Source: Thermosynechococcaceae cyanobacterium YX3bin19
Lineage (GTDB): Bacteria > Cyanobacteriota > Cyanobacteriia > Thermosynechococcales > Thermosynechococcaceae
Direction of reading: 5' to 3'
NCBI GenBank assembly: GCA_030447595.1
Contig: JAUJON010000013.1
Location: forward strand, 1 to 41,778
Length of the DNA: 41,778 nt
Numbering within the stretch: the first letter of the stretch is position 1; every line of letters starts with the position of its first letter. The position numbers and the translations under genes are program-made. The notes under the pieces are model-generated. The model did not search any database and was not told the origin of the DNA. It saw only the letters and a program-made list of their open reading frames with translations. This document shows positions 14,915 through 23,125 of this stretch, one piece after another.

Positions 14915-15661
14915 ATGGACAACGTCGTTGACAAGGTAAAAAAGCTACTGGCAATGGCAGAACGAGGGACTGAGCACGAAGCCGCGATCGCTGCTGCCAA
15001 AGCCCAGAGTTTGCTGATGCAGCACAACATTGACTTAAGCCATCTCAACGTCGGAGACTCAGAAGCCGCTGTAGAAGTCCGCGAGTGGTTGCTTGAAGCG
15101 ATGAGCCGCAGACAGATCTGGAAAGGTAATTTAGCTAATGCGATCGCTGAAACAAACTTCTGCCGCATGTGGTGGCTAGGCCCCGATATTCAGTTAGTGG
15201 GTAAAGAGCACAATGTTCAGATTGCTCGCCATCTCTACAGCTATTTGGTTGAAGCTATAGAGCGAGCCACCCAAGAAGCTATAACGGCAGCAAGACAGCA
15301 ACAAGGCACTTTAAACCTTATCAGTGCTCGCACTTGGGCGAACAGCTTTCGATTAGGATGTGCCCATCGCTTGTCTAGTCGTCTCCGAGAGCAGAAGCAG
15401 CGCTTCAAAACTGAGGGGTTACCAGAAGCCAAAGTGAGTGTACTCATGTGTATTGAGACTTACCAGCGAGAGTCAGAAGCGATCGCTCAGTGGATGGTTA
15501 ATCACAACATCCATCTCGGTGGCAAAATCAAGAGCCAGGCTAGAACTTGTCACAGCGGCTATGAAGCTGGCAAGGCAGCAGGAGACTCCATCAACCTCAA
15601 CCGCCAGATGAGCGAGAGCTACAGCAACCGTCTTTTTGAAGGAAATACTCTTTTACAATAG
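14915..15661 (+). CDS. DUF2786 domain-containing protein
   Basis: A 248-residue protein whose N-terminal 45 residues match DUF2786 (VDKVKKLLAMAERGTEHEAAIAAAKAQSLLMQHNIDLSHL). This helical domain is found in phage and bacterial proteins of unknown function and is often followed, as here, by a second conserved domain. The remaining part (about 60-248) carries WKGNLANAIAETNFCRMWW, a VGKEHNVQIARHLYSYLVEAI helix and RTWANSFRLGCAHRLSSRL. No membrane segment or signal peptide is present, so it is likely cytosolic. It follows the zinc-ribbon gene by 73 bases on the same strand. Homologues occur in phages as well as cyanobacterial chromosomes, but no other phage gene is near. Function is unknown. Confidence 0.78.
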   Translation: MDNVVDKVKKLLAMAERGTEHEAAIAAAKAQSLLMQHNIDLSHLNVGDSEAAVEVREWLLEAMSRRQIWKGNLANAIAETNFCRMWWLGPDIQLVGKEHNVQIARHLYSYLVEAIERATQEAITAARQQQGTLNLISARTWANSFRLGCAHRLSSRLREQKQRFKTEGLPEAKVSVLMCIETYQRESEAIAQWMVNHNIHLGGKIKSQARTCHSGYEAGKAAGDSINLNRQMSESYSNRLFEGNTLLQ

Positions 15662-15699
15662 AAATCCCTGTGCCCTGCTAAGTCCAGCGAGGAGCGTAC

Positions 15700-16185
15700 A
15701 TGAGCAAGCCTGAAAATCCGGCAGCGAATCTTATTGGGGTGATCTCTGATACTCACGGTTTGCTGCGTCCTGAGGCGAAGGAGGCGCTCAAGGGAGTAGA
15801 CTTTATCCTTCATGCCGGAGATATTGGCAAGCCACAGGTTCTTGAAGAGTTAAGAGCGATCGCGCCAGTTATTGTAGTTCGGGGAAACAACGATAAAGGC
15901 CAGTGGGCTGATGCAATTCCCGAACGCAAGGTCTTTGAGATTGGAGCGATTTCCATATATATCCTGCATGATCTGAAGGAACTTGACCTCGATCCAGCCG
16001 CCGCTGGCTTCAATGTGGTGATCAGCGGCCATTCCCACCGACCGTCGCTACAAGAGAGCAGAGGTGTTTTGTTCCTCAACCCAGGTAGCGCTGGACCAAG
16101 GAGATTTAAACTACCTGTTTCTGTTGCTCATTTGCAGATTATTGGAGAAAGAGTAAATGCCCAAATGGTGGAGCTCGCGGTCTAA
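15700..16185 (+). CDS. YfcE/MJ0936-family metallophosphoesterase
   Basis: A 161-residue calcineurin-like phosphoesterase of the small YfcE type. Metal-binding motifs appear in order: GVISDTHG (D-x-H, about residue 13), HAGDIG (GD, about 37), VVRGNNDKG (GNxD, about 60), the ILHDLKEL segment where a longer enzyme would have GH, GHSH (about 108-111) and FLNPGSAGPRR near 125. It is expected to be a cytosolic Mn2+-dependent phosphodiesterase; substrate specificity cannot be read. The ATG at 15700 follows GCGAGGAG. The frame is intact. An IS256 remnant begins 18 bases after its stop, so the downstream neighbourhood has been rearranged. Confidence 0.9.
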   Translation: MSKPENPAANLIGVISDTHGLLRPEAKEALKGVDFILHAGDIGKPQVLEELRAIAPVIVVRGNNDKGQWADAIPERKVFEIGAISIYILHDLKELDLDPAAAGFNVVISGHSHRPSLQESRGVLFLNPGSAGPRRFKLPVSVAHLQIIGERVNAQMVELAV

Positions 16186-16203
16186 ACCTCGTCAACGCTG
16201 TGC

Positions 16204-16498
16204 ATGCTACCCCCTCGATTGAAAAGACTCGTGCTGATGAACTGTTTCTCCTGACGGAGACGCTACGCGAACGATGAACTACTGGAAGATTACCAGGGAG
16301 CTGAAGTAATTCATGGCCAGGGCGGGTTACTCAAGCAACTGACGAAGCACTTGGTCGAACGAGCCTTGAGCGCAAAGTTAAGTCATCATTTGGAACACGA
16401 GCAACTCCAGGTTAATCCTGATTGAGCAGGAACAGAGCTAGTACCCAGAGACCAGCGCTGTCTAGCCGGGTTGGAGCAGAAGATAATTGCGCTGTACT
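16204..16498 (+). pseudogene. IS256-family transposase remnant A
   Basis: A decayed piece of the same transposase as in the element at 20254-21601. From the ATG at 16204 it reads like the transposase N-terminus (IEKTRADEL, then ELLEDYQGAEVIHGQGGLLKQ and LVERALSAKLSHHLEHEQL). After a deletion it resumes as VPRDQRCLAGLEQKIIALY near 16440-16498 and then ends. The catalytic core and the right end are absent. A 25-base foreign insert interrupts it at 16245-16272. Confidence 0.8.
16245..16272 (+). repeat. Short dispersed repeat nested in the IS256 remnant
   Basis: Compared with the transposase copy at 20314, about 25 extra bases lie here between two GATGAACT words. They include CTGACGGAGACGCTACGCGA, a word typical of the small dispersed repeats of cyanobacterial genomes. 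The flanking GATGAACT/GATGAACT duplication could be a target duplication or could be chance, since the intact copy has a similar second word. Confidence 0.6.
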
Positions 16499-16838
16499 AG
16501 CTTCTTAAATGAAGAAGTTAGATGAGTTATACTTTATAAGCACAATCGGGTGGTAGGGGTAAGTGCAGCGAGTGTAGTCTGAAAAAGCCTTGAAAATCAA
16601 TAGTTTTTCCAGGTCTCCCAATGGCATCGGGAGTTTGAGCCCTCCAGGGTTTACTCTTGGTTTATCTCTCAAAGTATTCAAACCAAGCAACTACCCAGGT
16701 TGAACAAACATACTGCCACCTAGTGTTAGCCTGATTTAGAAGCTAAGCTGGGTCGGTTAAGGCCCTTCAAAATCACTTGCAGTTGAGAATTGGCCGATTA
16801 AACTTTGCAAGCTTGCAAGCGAGATTAGGTATTGAGCT
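16499..16838. other. Non-coding gap upstream of secE, with a 14-bp palindrome
   Basis: No credible gene is seen; the longest open frame (minus strand, about 61 codons) has no recognisable features. The conserved cyanobacterial neighbours often found before secE (rpl19, tRNA-Trp) are not visible. TTGCAAGCTTGCAA at 16805-16818 is a perfect palindrome 20 bases before the secE start and may be an operator or transcript hairpin. Confidence 0.4.
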
Positions 16839-17060
16839 GTGACTAAAAAAGACGACGTAGAGAATCTAAAAGCCGCAGGTGGTTTCAGTCCCGTCAGTTT
16901 TCTTCAGGAAACTAAACAGGAATTGGACAAAGTAGTCTGGCCAGATCGCCAACAATTAATTGGTGAATCCATCTCAGTCATTTTGATGGTTGTCCTCTCA
17001 GCCACTTTAATCTCTCTGGTCGACAAACTTTTTAGATGGATTGCCGGACAGGTGTTTTAA
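16839..17060 (+). CDS. secE: Preprotein translocase subunit SecE
   Basis: A 73-residue SecE, the essential clamp subunit of the SecYEG channel in plasma and thylakoid membranes. It has a polar N-terminus, the conserved amphipathic segment FLQETKQELDKVVWPDRQQL (about 21-40) and one membrane helix (about 44-66). The WP pair in VVWPDRQQ is the family hallmark. Single-helix length is normal for cyanobacteria. The start is GTG 16839. It is first in the secE-nusG-rplK-rplA cluster, 3 bases before the nusG GTG. Confidence 0.95.
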   Translation: MTKKDDVENLKAAGGFSPVSFLQETKQELDKVVWPDRQQLIGESISVILMVVLSATLISLVDKLFRWIAGQVF

Positions 17061-17063
17061 CGT

Positions 17064-17678
17064 GTGCATATGCTAAATGAATCAGCCCCAACTCAACTGA
17101 GTGAAGAGTCTTTAGCAAACTACCAGTGGTATGCTGTGCAAGTAGCTTCAGGCTGTGAAAAGAAAGTCAAGTACAACCTAGAGCAGCGGCTTCGAACCTT
17201 AGATGTTGTTGACCGGATTGTGCAGATTGAAATTCCTCAAACTCCTACAGTAAAACTCCGCAAGGATGGTAGCCGCCAAAATAGTGAGGAAAAAGTTTTT
17301 CCTGGCTATGTTTTAGTGCGGATGGATATGGACGACGAAACCTGGCAGGTTGTTAAGAACACTCCCAATGTCATTAATTTTGTTGGGGCAGAACAGAAGC
17401 GCCGTTATGGCCGAGGCCGGGGACACGTCAAGCCTTTACCGCTGGGTCATGCAGAAGTGGAGCGAATCTTTAAGCAGGCTGAAGAACAAGAGCCAGTCTT
17501 TAAGATCGACATGGCTACGGGAGACAAAATTAAGGTACTCTCAGGGCCGTTTAAGGATTTTGAAGGTGAAGTGATTGAGGTTAGCCCCGAGCGCAGCAAA
17601 CTTAAAGCCCTTCTATCGATTTTTGGGCGCGATACACCTGTAGAGTTGGAGTTCAATCAGGTTCAGAAAGAGAGTTAA
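17064..17678 (+). CDS. nusG: Transcription termination/antitermination factor NusG
   Basis: A 204-residue NusG. The NGN domain (about 20-135) contains WYAVQVASGCEKKVKYNLEQR and VFPGYVLVRMDMDDETWQVV. The C-terminal KOW domain (about 150-204) contains GDKIKVLSGPFKDFEGEV. It binds RNA polymerase and modulates pausing, Rho action and coupling to the ribosome. Start choice is uncertain: GTG 17064 is 3 bases after the secE stop, and ATG 17070 lies two codons later; neither has a clear ribosome-binding site. rplK starts 3 bases after its stop, consistent with a single operon. Confidence 0.95.
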   Translation: MHMLNESAPTQLSEESLANYQWYAVQVASGCEKKVKYNLEQRLRTLDVVDRIVQIEIPQTPTVKLRKDGSRQNSEEKVFPGYVLVRMDMDDETWQVVKNTPNVINFVGAEQKRRYGRGRGHVKPLPLGHAEVERIFKQAEEQEPVFKIDMATGDKIKVLSGPFKDFEGEVIEVSPERSKLKALLSIFGRDTPVELEFNQVQKES

Positions 17679-17681
17679 GTA

Positions 17682-18107
17682 ATGGCAAAGAAAGTTGTGG
17701 CAGTAATCAAGTTGGCAATTACTGCTGGAAAAGCAAACCCGGCTCCGCCTATTGGCCCTGCTTTGGGCCAGCATGGAGTCAATATTATGATGTTCTGCAA
17801 AGAGTACAATGCAAGAACTGCTGACCAAACCGGATTAGTGATTCCGGTTGAGATTTCGGTCTTTGAAGACCGCAGTTTTACTTTTATTCTCAAGACTCCA
17901 CCCGCTTCCGTATTAATTCAAAAAGCGGCGGGTATTGAAAGAGGGTCTGGCGAACCCAACCGCAAAAAGGTGGGTCAGATTAGTCAAGCCCAGCTTCAAG
18001 AGATCGCTCAAACCAAGATGCCCGACCTGAACGCTAACGATATTGATGCAGCGATGCGGATTGTAGCTGGAACCGCTCGTAACATGGGTGTGACAGTTGT
18101 TGATTAA
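17682..18107 (+). CDS. rplK: 50S ribosomal protein L11
   Basis: A 141-residue L11. The N-terminal domain carries the [17 protein letters not shown] motif (about residues 20-36), where thiostrepton binds with 23S rRNA. The C-terminal RNA-binding domain (about 75-141) includes [19 protein letters not shown] and [10 protein letters not shown]. It organises the GTPase-associated centre. Intact and of standard length, it sits between nusG (3-base gap) and rplA (56-base gap). Confidence 0.97.
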   Translation: MAKKVVAVIKLAITAGKANPAPPIGPALGQHGVNIMMFCKEYNARTADQTGLVIPVEISVFEDRSFTFILKTPPASVLIQKAAGIERGSGEPNRKKVGQISQAQLQEIAQTKMPDLNANDIDAAMRIVAGTARNMGVTVVD

Positions 18108-18163
18108 ACTAACCAATGATGGGGGAGAAGCCTAGCTTCGTTTAAGACCCCAAAGGAAACAAT

Positions 18164-18877
18164 ATGAAGAAAATATCCCGCCGTCTACAAGAACTAAGTA
18201 GCAGAGTAGAAGACCGTTCTTATAACCCCTTAGATGCACTGCAGTTGCTCAAAGAAACTGCAACGGCTAAGTTCCCCGAATCGGCCGAGGCACATGTTCG
18301 TTTAGGTATCGACCCGAAGTACACAGACCAGCAACTCAGGACCACGGTTGTTTTACCCAAAGGTACAGGTCAAACTCTCCGGGTAGCTGTTATAGCTCGG
18401 GGTGAAAAAGTTACTGAAGCGACCAATGCCGGTGCTGATCTGGCTGGCTCAGAAGAACTGATTGAGCAGATCCAGAAGGGCATGATGGAATTTGATCTCT
18501 TGATTGCCACCCCAGATATGATGCCGCAGGTTGCAAAGGTAGGTCGAATTCTGGGACCGCGCGGTCTAATGCCTTCTCCGAAGGCAGGAACTGTTACCTT
18601 TGACCTGCCTCAAGCAATCACTGAATTTAAAGCGGGTAAGCTGGAATTCCGGGCTGACCGGACTGGTATTGTCCATGTTATGTTCGGCAAAGCTGCCTTC
18701 CCGGCTGAGGATTTATTGACCAACCTTAAAGCTCTGCAAGAGACCATTGACCGTAACCGGCCTTCTGGTGCCAAGGGACGCTACTGGCGGAGCCTGTATG
18801 TTTCTGCTACGATGGGTCCTGCGATTGAAGTTGATATTCCTACCCTGAGAGACCTGAAAGCCGGCGAAGCTGCTTAA
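18164..18877 (+). CDS. rplA: 50S ribosomal protein L1
   Basis: A 237-residue L1, the mobile L1-stalk protein that helps release deacylated tRNA and can repress its own operon. Conserved blocks are [27 protein letters not shown] (about 42-68), the RNA-binding [26 protein letters not shown] region (about 125-150) and the C-terminal [11 protein letters not shown]. The ATG at 18164 follows AAAGGAA. The transcript continues into the L10 leader. Confidence 0.97.
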   Translation: MKKISRRLQELSSRVEDRSYNPLDALQLLKETATAKFPESAEAHVRLGIDPKYTDQQLRTTVVLPKGTGQTLRVAVIARGEKVTEATNAGADLAGSEELIEQIQKGMMEFDLLIATPDMMPQVAKVGRILGPRGLMPSPKAGTVTFDLPQAITEFKAGKLEFRADRTGIVHVMFGKAAFPAEDLLTNLKALQETIDRNRPSGAKGRYWRSLYVSATMGPAIEVDIPTLRDLKAGEAA

Positions 18878-18889
18878 TCTAAAAACTGA

Positions 18890-19026
18890 ATCTGTAAAGC
18901 CAAAGACAGCAGGAGCCTCTAGCTTAATCCCCTGCCGAGGTTTACACTTCAACAATTGCTCTAATGTTACTAGGGCGATCCTTAAGTTTGTAGTTGTAGA
19001 ACCCCGGCCCACAACCGGGGTTTTTG
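18890..19026 (+). promoter_or_regulatory. Ribosomal protein L10 leader with terminator-like hairpin
   Basis: The 209-base rplA-rplJ gap holds the conserved L10-leader core: AAAGACAGCAGG, then CTTAATCCCCTGCCGAGG, with GCAGG 18909-18913 pairing CCTGC 18931-18935. In bacteria L10(L12)4 binds this fold to control rplJL. It is followed by a GC-rich hairpin, ACCCCGG...CCGGGGT with a T-run (19001-19025), which could act as an attenuator or terminator between rplA and rplJ. Confidence 0.85.
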
Positions 19027-19086
19027 ATTGGGCTACTGCAATCCAGTGCAACAGCCGATATCCAAATTTAAGGAGGTGAAAGTGTT

Positions 19087-19656
19087 GTGAGTAAAACTCT
19101 AGAAGAAAAAAGAACGATCGTCAGCGAACTTAAGGAAACTTTGAGTGAATCTCAGCTAGCCGTTGTGATTGACTTTAAGGGCCTCAGCGTTAGTGAAATT
19201 AGCGATTTACGGAACAGGCTGCGTCCAGCAGGAGCGGTTTGTAAGGTTGCCAAAAACACCCTGATGCGGATTGCTGTAGATGGAGACCAAAGTTGGCAGC
19301 CATTAACAGAATTTCTTGCCGACTCCTCTGCCTTCCTGTTGGTTAAAGACGACCTCGGCGGTGCTATTAAAGCCTATCAGGACTTTCAGAAGGCTACTAA
19401 AAAGACCGAACTTCGCGGTGGTGTGATGGAAGGGCGGGCTTTGAGCGAAGCCGATATCAAGGCAATCACTGAGCTGCCCTCCAAGGAAGAACTGATGGCC
19501 CGCTTAGCGGGAGCCTTGAATGCCATTCCTACGAAACTGGCAGTTGGGCTCAATGCTGTACCAACAAAACTAGCGGTGGGCATTAAAGAAGTCCCAGGGT
19601 CACTCGTTCGTGCAATTAAGGCGGTGTCTGAGAAAGAAGATTCTCAGGCGGCTTAA
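19087..19656 (+). CDS. rplJ: 50S ribosomal protein L10
   Basis: A 189-residue L10, the base of the L7/L12 stalk. The N-terminal rRNA-binding domain (about 1-130) includes the LAVVIDFKGLSVSEISDLR and CKVAKNTLMRIA blocks. The C-terminal helix that binds L7/L12 dimers is extended by a near-perfect tandem repeat, LNAIPTKLAVG/LNAVPTKLAVG, encoded by two 33-base units at 19516-19548 and 19549-19581, followed by a related IKEVPGSLVRA. Start GTG 19087 is chosen for the strong AAGGAGGTG upstream. Expression is presumably governed by the L10 leader just before it. Confidence 0.96.
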   Translation: MSKTLEEKRTIVSELKETLSESQLAVVIDFKGLSVSEISDLRNRLRPAGAVCKVAKNTLMRIAVDGDQSWQPLTEFLADSSAFLLVKDDLGGAIKAYQDFQKATKKTELRGGVMEGRALSEADIKAITELPSKEELMARLAGALNAIPTKLAVGLNAVPTKLAVGIKEVPGSLVRAIKAVSEKEDSQAA

Positions 19657-19700
19657 GTCAACTCATTACTTAACTATTCAACGTACACAGGAGTATATCC

Positions 19701-20102
19701 ATGACTACAAAAACTGATGAAATCCTAGAACAGCTTAAAACTCTGAGTCTGCTGGAAGCCTCTGAACTAGTCAAGCAAATTGAAGAAGCTTTTGGTGTCG
19801 ATGCGTCTGCTGCCGCAGGTGGGGGCATGATGATGATGGCCGCTCCTGGTGGGGGTGCTGCAGCGCCTGCGGAAGAAGTGGTAGAACAGACCGAGTTCGA
19901 TGTTGTTCTAGAAGAAGTCCCAGCAGATAAGAAAATTGCCATCCTCAAAGTTGTTCGTGCGCTGACCGGATTAGGTCTAAAGGAAGCCAAGGATATGGTT
20001 GAAGCGGCACCTAAGGCTGTAAAAGAAGGAGTCGCTAAACCGGATGCAGAAGATGCCAAGAAACAACTGGAAGAAGTAGGTGCCAAGGTCACCGTCAAAT
20101 AA
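19701..20102 (+). CDS. rplL: 50S ribosomal protein L7/L12
   Basis: A 133-residue L7/L12, the multicopy stalk protein that recruits translational GTPases. It has the N-terminal dimerisation domain (about 1-33, [20 protein letters not shown]), a flexible Ala/Gly/Met-rich hinge (about 36-62) and the C-terminal factor-binding domain (about 65-133, with [20 protein letters not shown] and the [20 protein letters not shown] helix). ATG 19701 follows ACAGGAG. It is the last gene of the cluster and is followed by a strong terminator. Confidence 0.97.
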   Translation: MTTKTDEILEQLKTLSLLEASELVKQIEEAFGVDASAAAGGGMMMMAAPGGGAAAPAEEVVEQTEFDVVLEEVPADKKIAILKVVRALTGLGLKEAKDMVEAAPKAVKEGVAKPDAEDAKKQLEEVGAKVTVK

Positions 20103-20133
20103 GCTAGACTCAAACCTGCACTAAACCATTAAT

Positions 20134-20160
20134 GGGAGCCTATCTAAGGCTCCTTTTTTT
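20134..20160 (+). terminator. Rho-independent terminator after rplL
   Basis: GGAGCC (20135-20140) pairs with GGCTCC (20148-20153) over a 7-base loop and is followed by seven T and a T-rich tail. It ends the ribosomal-protein transcript. Confidence 0.92.
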
Positions 20161-20245
20161 ATTTTTACTGCTATGACTTGGGCACCCTATTAGCAGTTTT
20201 AAACAAAACTTGCCCGTTAGATTCGAAACGACGGTGAAAACCATT

Positions 20246-20253
20246 AAGGTATG
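20246..20253. repeat. Left target-site duplication of the IS256-family element
   Basis: AAGGTATG lies directly left of the left inverted repeat and recurs directly right of the right inverted repeat at 21602-21609. Eight bases is a usual duplication length for IS256. Confidence 0.7.
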
Positions 20254-21601
20254 AGAGTGTAAATTCATTTGTGTAAGCGGTTTAAAGTAGCTAGAACCTA
20301 TTAGGAGACCGCCATGCCTAGAAGAAGAATTGAAAAAACCCGAGCCGATGAACTCCTCGATGAGTTGCTGGAAGACTACCAAGGCCCCGAAGCCATCCTG
20401 GGGAAAGATGGTCTGCTCAAACAACTGAGCAAACGCTTAGTGGAGCGAGCCCTGCAAGCAGAACTGAGCCATCACCTGGAGCAAGAGCACTGCTCAGTTT
20501 GAAGTGGAAGCACCCGCCCAAGCCGAGGAGCCCCTCCGCAACAGCCGCAACGGCTACTCAGCGAAAACAGTGCGGGGAGACCTAGGCCAACTTCCAATTC
20601 AAGTCCCTCGGGACCGCCAGAGTACCTTTGAGCCAGTGTTAGTCCCCAAAGGGCAGCGGCGTCTAGCTGGATTAGAAGAGAAGGTCATTGCCTTGTATGC
20701 CAGAGGTTGCAGCACCCGAGATATTCAAGCTCACCTGCAGGACCTCTATGGCGTAGAAATTTCTGCCACCCTGATTAGCCAAGTGACTGATGTTGTCATT
20801 GAGGAAGTGCGTCAATGGCAGGCGCGTCCCTAAGAGGCGCTCTACCCCATCATCTGGTTGGATGCCCTCATCATCAAAGTCCGCGAACATAACCGGGTGA
20901 TGAACAAGGCGGTCTATCTGGTCCTGGGCGTGAACCTCTCTCAGGCAACAAGGAACTGCTGGGACTGTGGATAGCCCAAACTGAAGGAGCCAAGTTCTGG
21001 TTAGCAATCCTCACCGAACTCAAGAACCAGGGCCTCCAAGATATCTTGATTGCCTGCGTGGATGGACTCACTGGGTTCCCAGAGGCAATTGAAGCGCTTT
21101 ACCCTCAAACTCAGGTGCAGTTGTGCATTGTCCACCTGGTCCGCAATTCCCTCAAGTATGTCCCCTGGAAGCAACAGCGCCAGGTGGCCGCTGACCTCGA
21201 GTATCTACCAAGCCAGTACGCTTGAGCAGGCAGAAGATGCGCTCACAGCCTTTGCCCAGAAGTGGGATACCTGCTACCCCACCATCAGTGGCCTGTGGCT
21301 GAGGCATTGGGAAGGATTATTCCCTTCTTTGCCTATCCGGCTGATATCCGGCGGGTGGTCTACACCACCAATGCTATTGAGTCGCTCAACCGCTCTTTGC
21401 GCAAGGTGCTCAAGACGAAGGGCTCATTTCCAGATGATGATGCCGTACTCAAGTTGCTTTACTTGGCCCTCAGGAATATTGCCAGAAATGGACGATGCCC
21501 ATCAAAGACTGGAAGGCTGCTCTGACTTGCTTTGCCATTGAGTTCCCAGAGCGCTTCCCTCATTGACTTTCTCGCGCTTACACAAAACTATTGACATACC
21601 C
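20254..21601 (+). mobile_element. IS256-family insertion sequence (about 1348 bp)
   Basis: A complete-looking element. The left terminal repeat (from 20254) and the reverse complement of the right terminal repeat (ending 21600-21601) share an inner TTTGTGTAAGCG and scattered outer matches over about 27 bases. An 8-bp direct duplication AAGGTATG flanks it. It carries a single transposase frame now broken by several indels and a stop. Inserted about 95 bases past the rplL terminator, it left the ribosomal operon intact. Two other relics of the same family lie at 16204-16498 and 38380-38640. Confidence 0.85.
20314..21566 (+). pseudogene. IS256-family (Mutator-type) transposase, frameshifted
   Basis: DDE transposase of about 417 residues when reconstructed, which is normal for IS256. 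The start is MPRRRIEKTRADELL. The first shift is in a T-run near 20500. The middle reads [20 protein letters not shown], the zinc-finger/HTH region [22 protein letters not shown], then an in-frame TAA at 20831. Catalytic elements are recognisable: first Asp in IIWLDALIIKVRE, second Asp in [14 protein letters not shown] with the downstream [10 protein letters not shown], and Glu in [20 protein letters not shown]. Further shifts are near 20938, 21202 and 21311. The end is FAIEFPERFPH and TGA 21564. It could not make a full-length enzyme as written. Confidence 0.88.
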
Positions 21602-21609
21602 AAGGTATG
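21602..21609. repeat. Right target-site duplication of the IS256-family element
   Basis: AAGGTATG, identical to 20246-20253. With the adjacent inverted-repeat end GACATACC it also forms an imperfect palindrome, so a coincidental component cannot be excluded. Confidence 0.65.
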
Positions 21610-21644
21610 TGCAATTAAATTTCACCTCAGTCGTCTAGTGAGGG

Positions 21645-22164
21645 TTGATAACTATAGCTACTTCAAATGAATCTTCTCTACCAAACTTTAGTAACTCGAT
21701 TACTCCTACAGTAGTGAGTCAGAAGTAGAGCATAAAGTTGTGCTTCCGCTTTTGCAGGCCCTTGGTTACAGCAGCCTAGACTGGCAGGCTCAGGTTGTAA
21801 TCAACAAAGCTAGCTTGACTTCCTGGTTTATCCACAAGACTTAGCCGTGCCCTACTTACCTTATCTAGTTGTTGAAATCTGCAAGTAAGAAACTTTCTCA
21901 AACGTTTGGCAAATTAATGCGTACATGCGCCGCTCTAGCTGTTTTAGGGCTTTTAACAAACAGCTACTCTTTTCGTGTGCTTTATAACTACAACGAACAG
22001 ATTTTGACAGTTGCTGAATATACACAGGCATCGCTAATTGCGGAGTTCACTTCTTTTTTAAGCTTCTCAGCAAAGAAACCTGCTCTAAACTTGGTAATGA
22101 TTTATATCAAAGCCAACAAGAAATTTATCTTAAATTTTCTAATTTTTATTCTAAGCCTATCTAG
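21645..22164 (+). pseudogene. Type I restriction HsdR N-terminal-like domain protein, frameshifted
   Basis: A stand-alone HSDR_N-type protein of about 170 residues, recovered across several frames. Likely start is TTG 21645 (ITIATSNESSLPNFSNS). After a shift near 21725 it reads VEHKVVLPLLQALGYSSLDW and QAQVVINKA. The next frame gives LDFLVYPQDLAVPYLPYLVV and EI, the next VWQINAYMRRSSCFRAF, then LTNSYSFRVLYNYNEQILTV, and the end is GNDLYQSQQEIYLKFSNF with TAG 22162. The D...(E/V)-V-E-I-(K) strand is the PD-(D/E)XK nuclease core of HsdR. No hsdM or hsdS is present. At least four indels interrupt it. It lies directly upstream of parA. Confidence 0.68.
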
Positions 22165-22266
22165 CCATGAAGATATGTTTAAGTTTTTAGAGCAAATGAT
22201 TTTTGTTCTGGTTATGTAAAACCTCTGAAAATATCCTCATCAACTACTACAAAGGAATCAAAATCA

Positions 22267-23119
22267 ATGATTGTTACTATCTTTAATAATAAGGGCGGCG
22301 TAGGTAAAACCACTACAACTATTAACCTCGCGGCTGCTCTTAACAGAATGGGTAAACGAGTCCTTCTAATTGATATGGATGCTCAAGCAAACCTTACAAC
22401 AGGCTTAGGGATCGACCCTTTAACGGATGTCGAACTACAGGAAAAGAAAGACATTACTCATTTACTGACTGAACCACGAACTACATTAGAAAAAACAGTT
22501 GTTCGTAAACGCTGGGATAATATACAACTTGATCTTGTCCCATCTCACATTCGTTTAAGTGACATGGAACCAACACTTATCTCAACAGTGGATATCGACC
22601 GTGTTTTAGCAAAAAAACTAAAGAACTATCATGAGCTATACGATTATGTTTTCATTGATCCACCTCCTTCCTTCGGCAAAGCCAACACTATTTCATTGAT
22701 GGCTTCTTCAGGTATTTTGATTCCTACTCAGTTGGCTCCTATCCGATTCGTGCATTGGAGTATGTGATTAATAGAGCCCAAGCAGTAGATCAATCTAGAG
22801 ATGAACCCCTGCCGATTTTAGGTATTGCAGTGAGTATGTATGATCGGGCTGCAAGTAAACTTTCTTTCACCATGACTGAGCAAATAGCAAAAAGTTTTAG
22901 GAAAAAGCTCTCCCAAGCAACAACATTAAGCTTTTTCCTCAAAGTACATGGATTCCCCGGCTTAATGTCGTTGCAACCTCTCCAGACAAGGGATATCCGC
23001 TTTGCTATGCAGAGTTCGATAATGATTTGAGTGCTAAAGATAAAGAATCTGCCCAAGATGCTTTTGATTGTTACGTCAAGCTTGCTGAGCACTTTATCGC
23101 GACTAGTAATGGGAACTAA
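22267..23119 (+). pseudogene. parA: ParA family ATPase, frameshifted
   Basis: A deviant-Walker ATPase of the ParA/Soj type, about 284 residues when reconstructed. The P-loop is NNKGGVGKTTTTINLAAALN (about 7-26; KGGVGKT with the signature lysine), switch I is LLIDMDAQANLT (about 34-45) and the Walker B-like strand is YDYVFIDPPPS. One shift near 22738 leads into YPIRALEYVINRAQAVDQSR, then PILGIAVSMYDRAASKLSFT. More shifts near 22890-22950 lead to WIPRLNVVATSPDKGYPLCY, EFDNDLSAKDKESAQDAF and the TAA at 23117. Such ATPases partition plasmids or chromosomes, or position other complexes. The ParB-like gene follows after 6 bases. Relatively AT-rich codon use and context suggest plasmid or other accessory origin. 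Confidence 0.85.
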
Positions 23120-23125
23120 TAGAAT

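Noticed and set aside
16505-16690. 61-codon minus-strand frame before secE
   Set aside because: No ribosome-binding site, no family features, unusual composition and a position in a rearranged gap.
16540-16700. Possible tRNA-Trp upstream of secE, by analogy with other cyanobacteria
   Set aside because: No acceptor, anticodon and T-arm combination could be folded from the sequence.
19670-20113. 147-codon minus-strand frame opposite rplL
   Set aside because: It is the shadow of a highly biased ribosomal-protein gene; Ser/Ala-rich with no family features.
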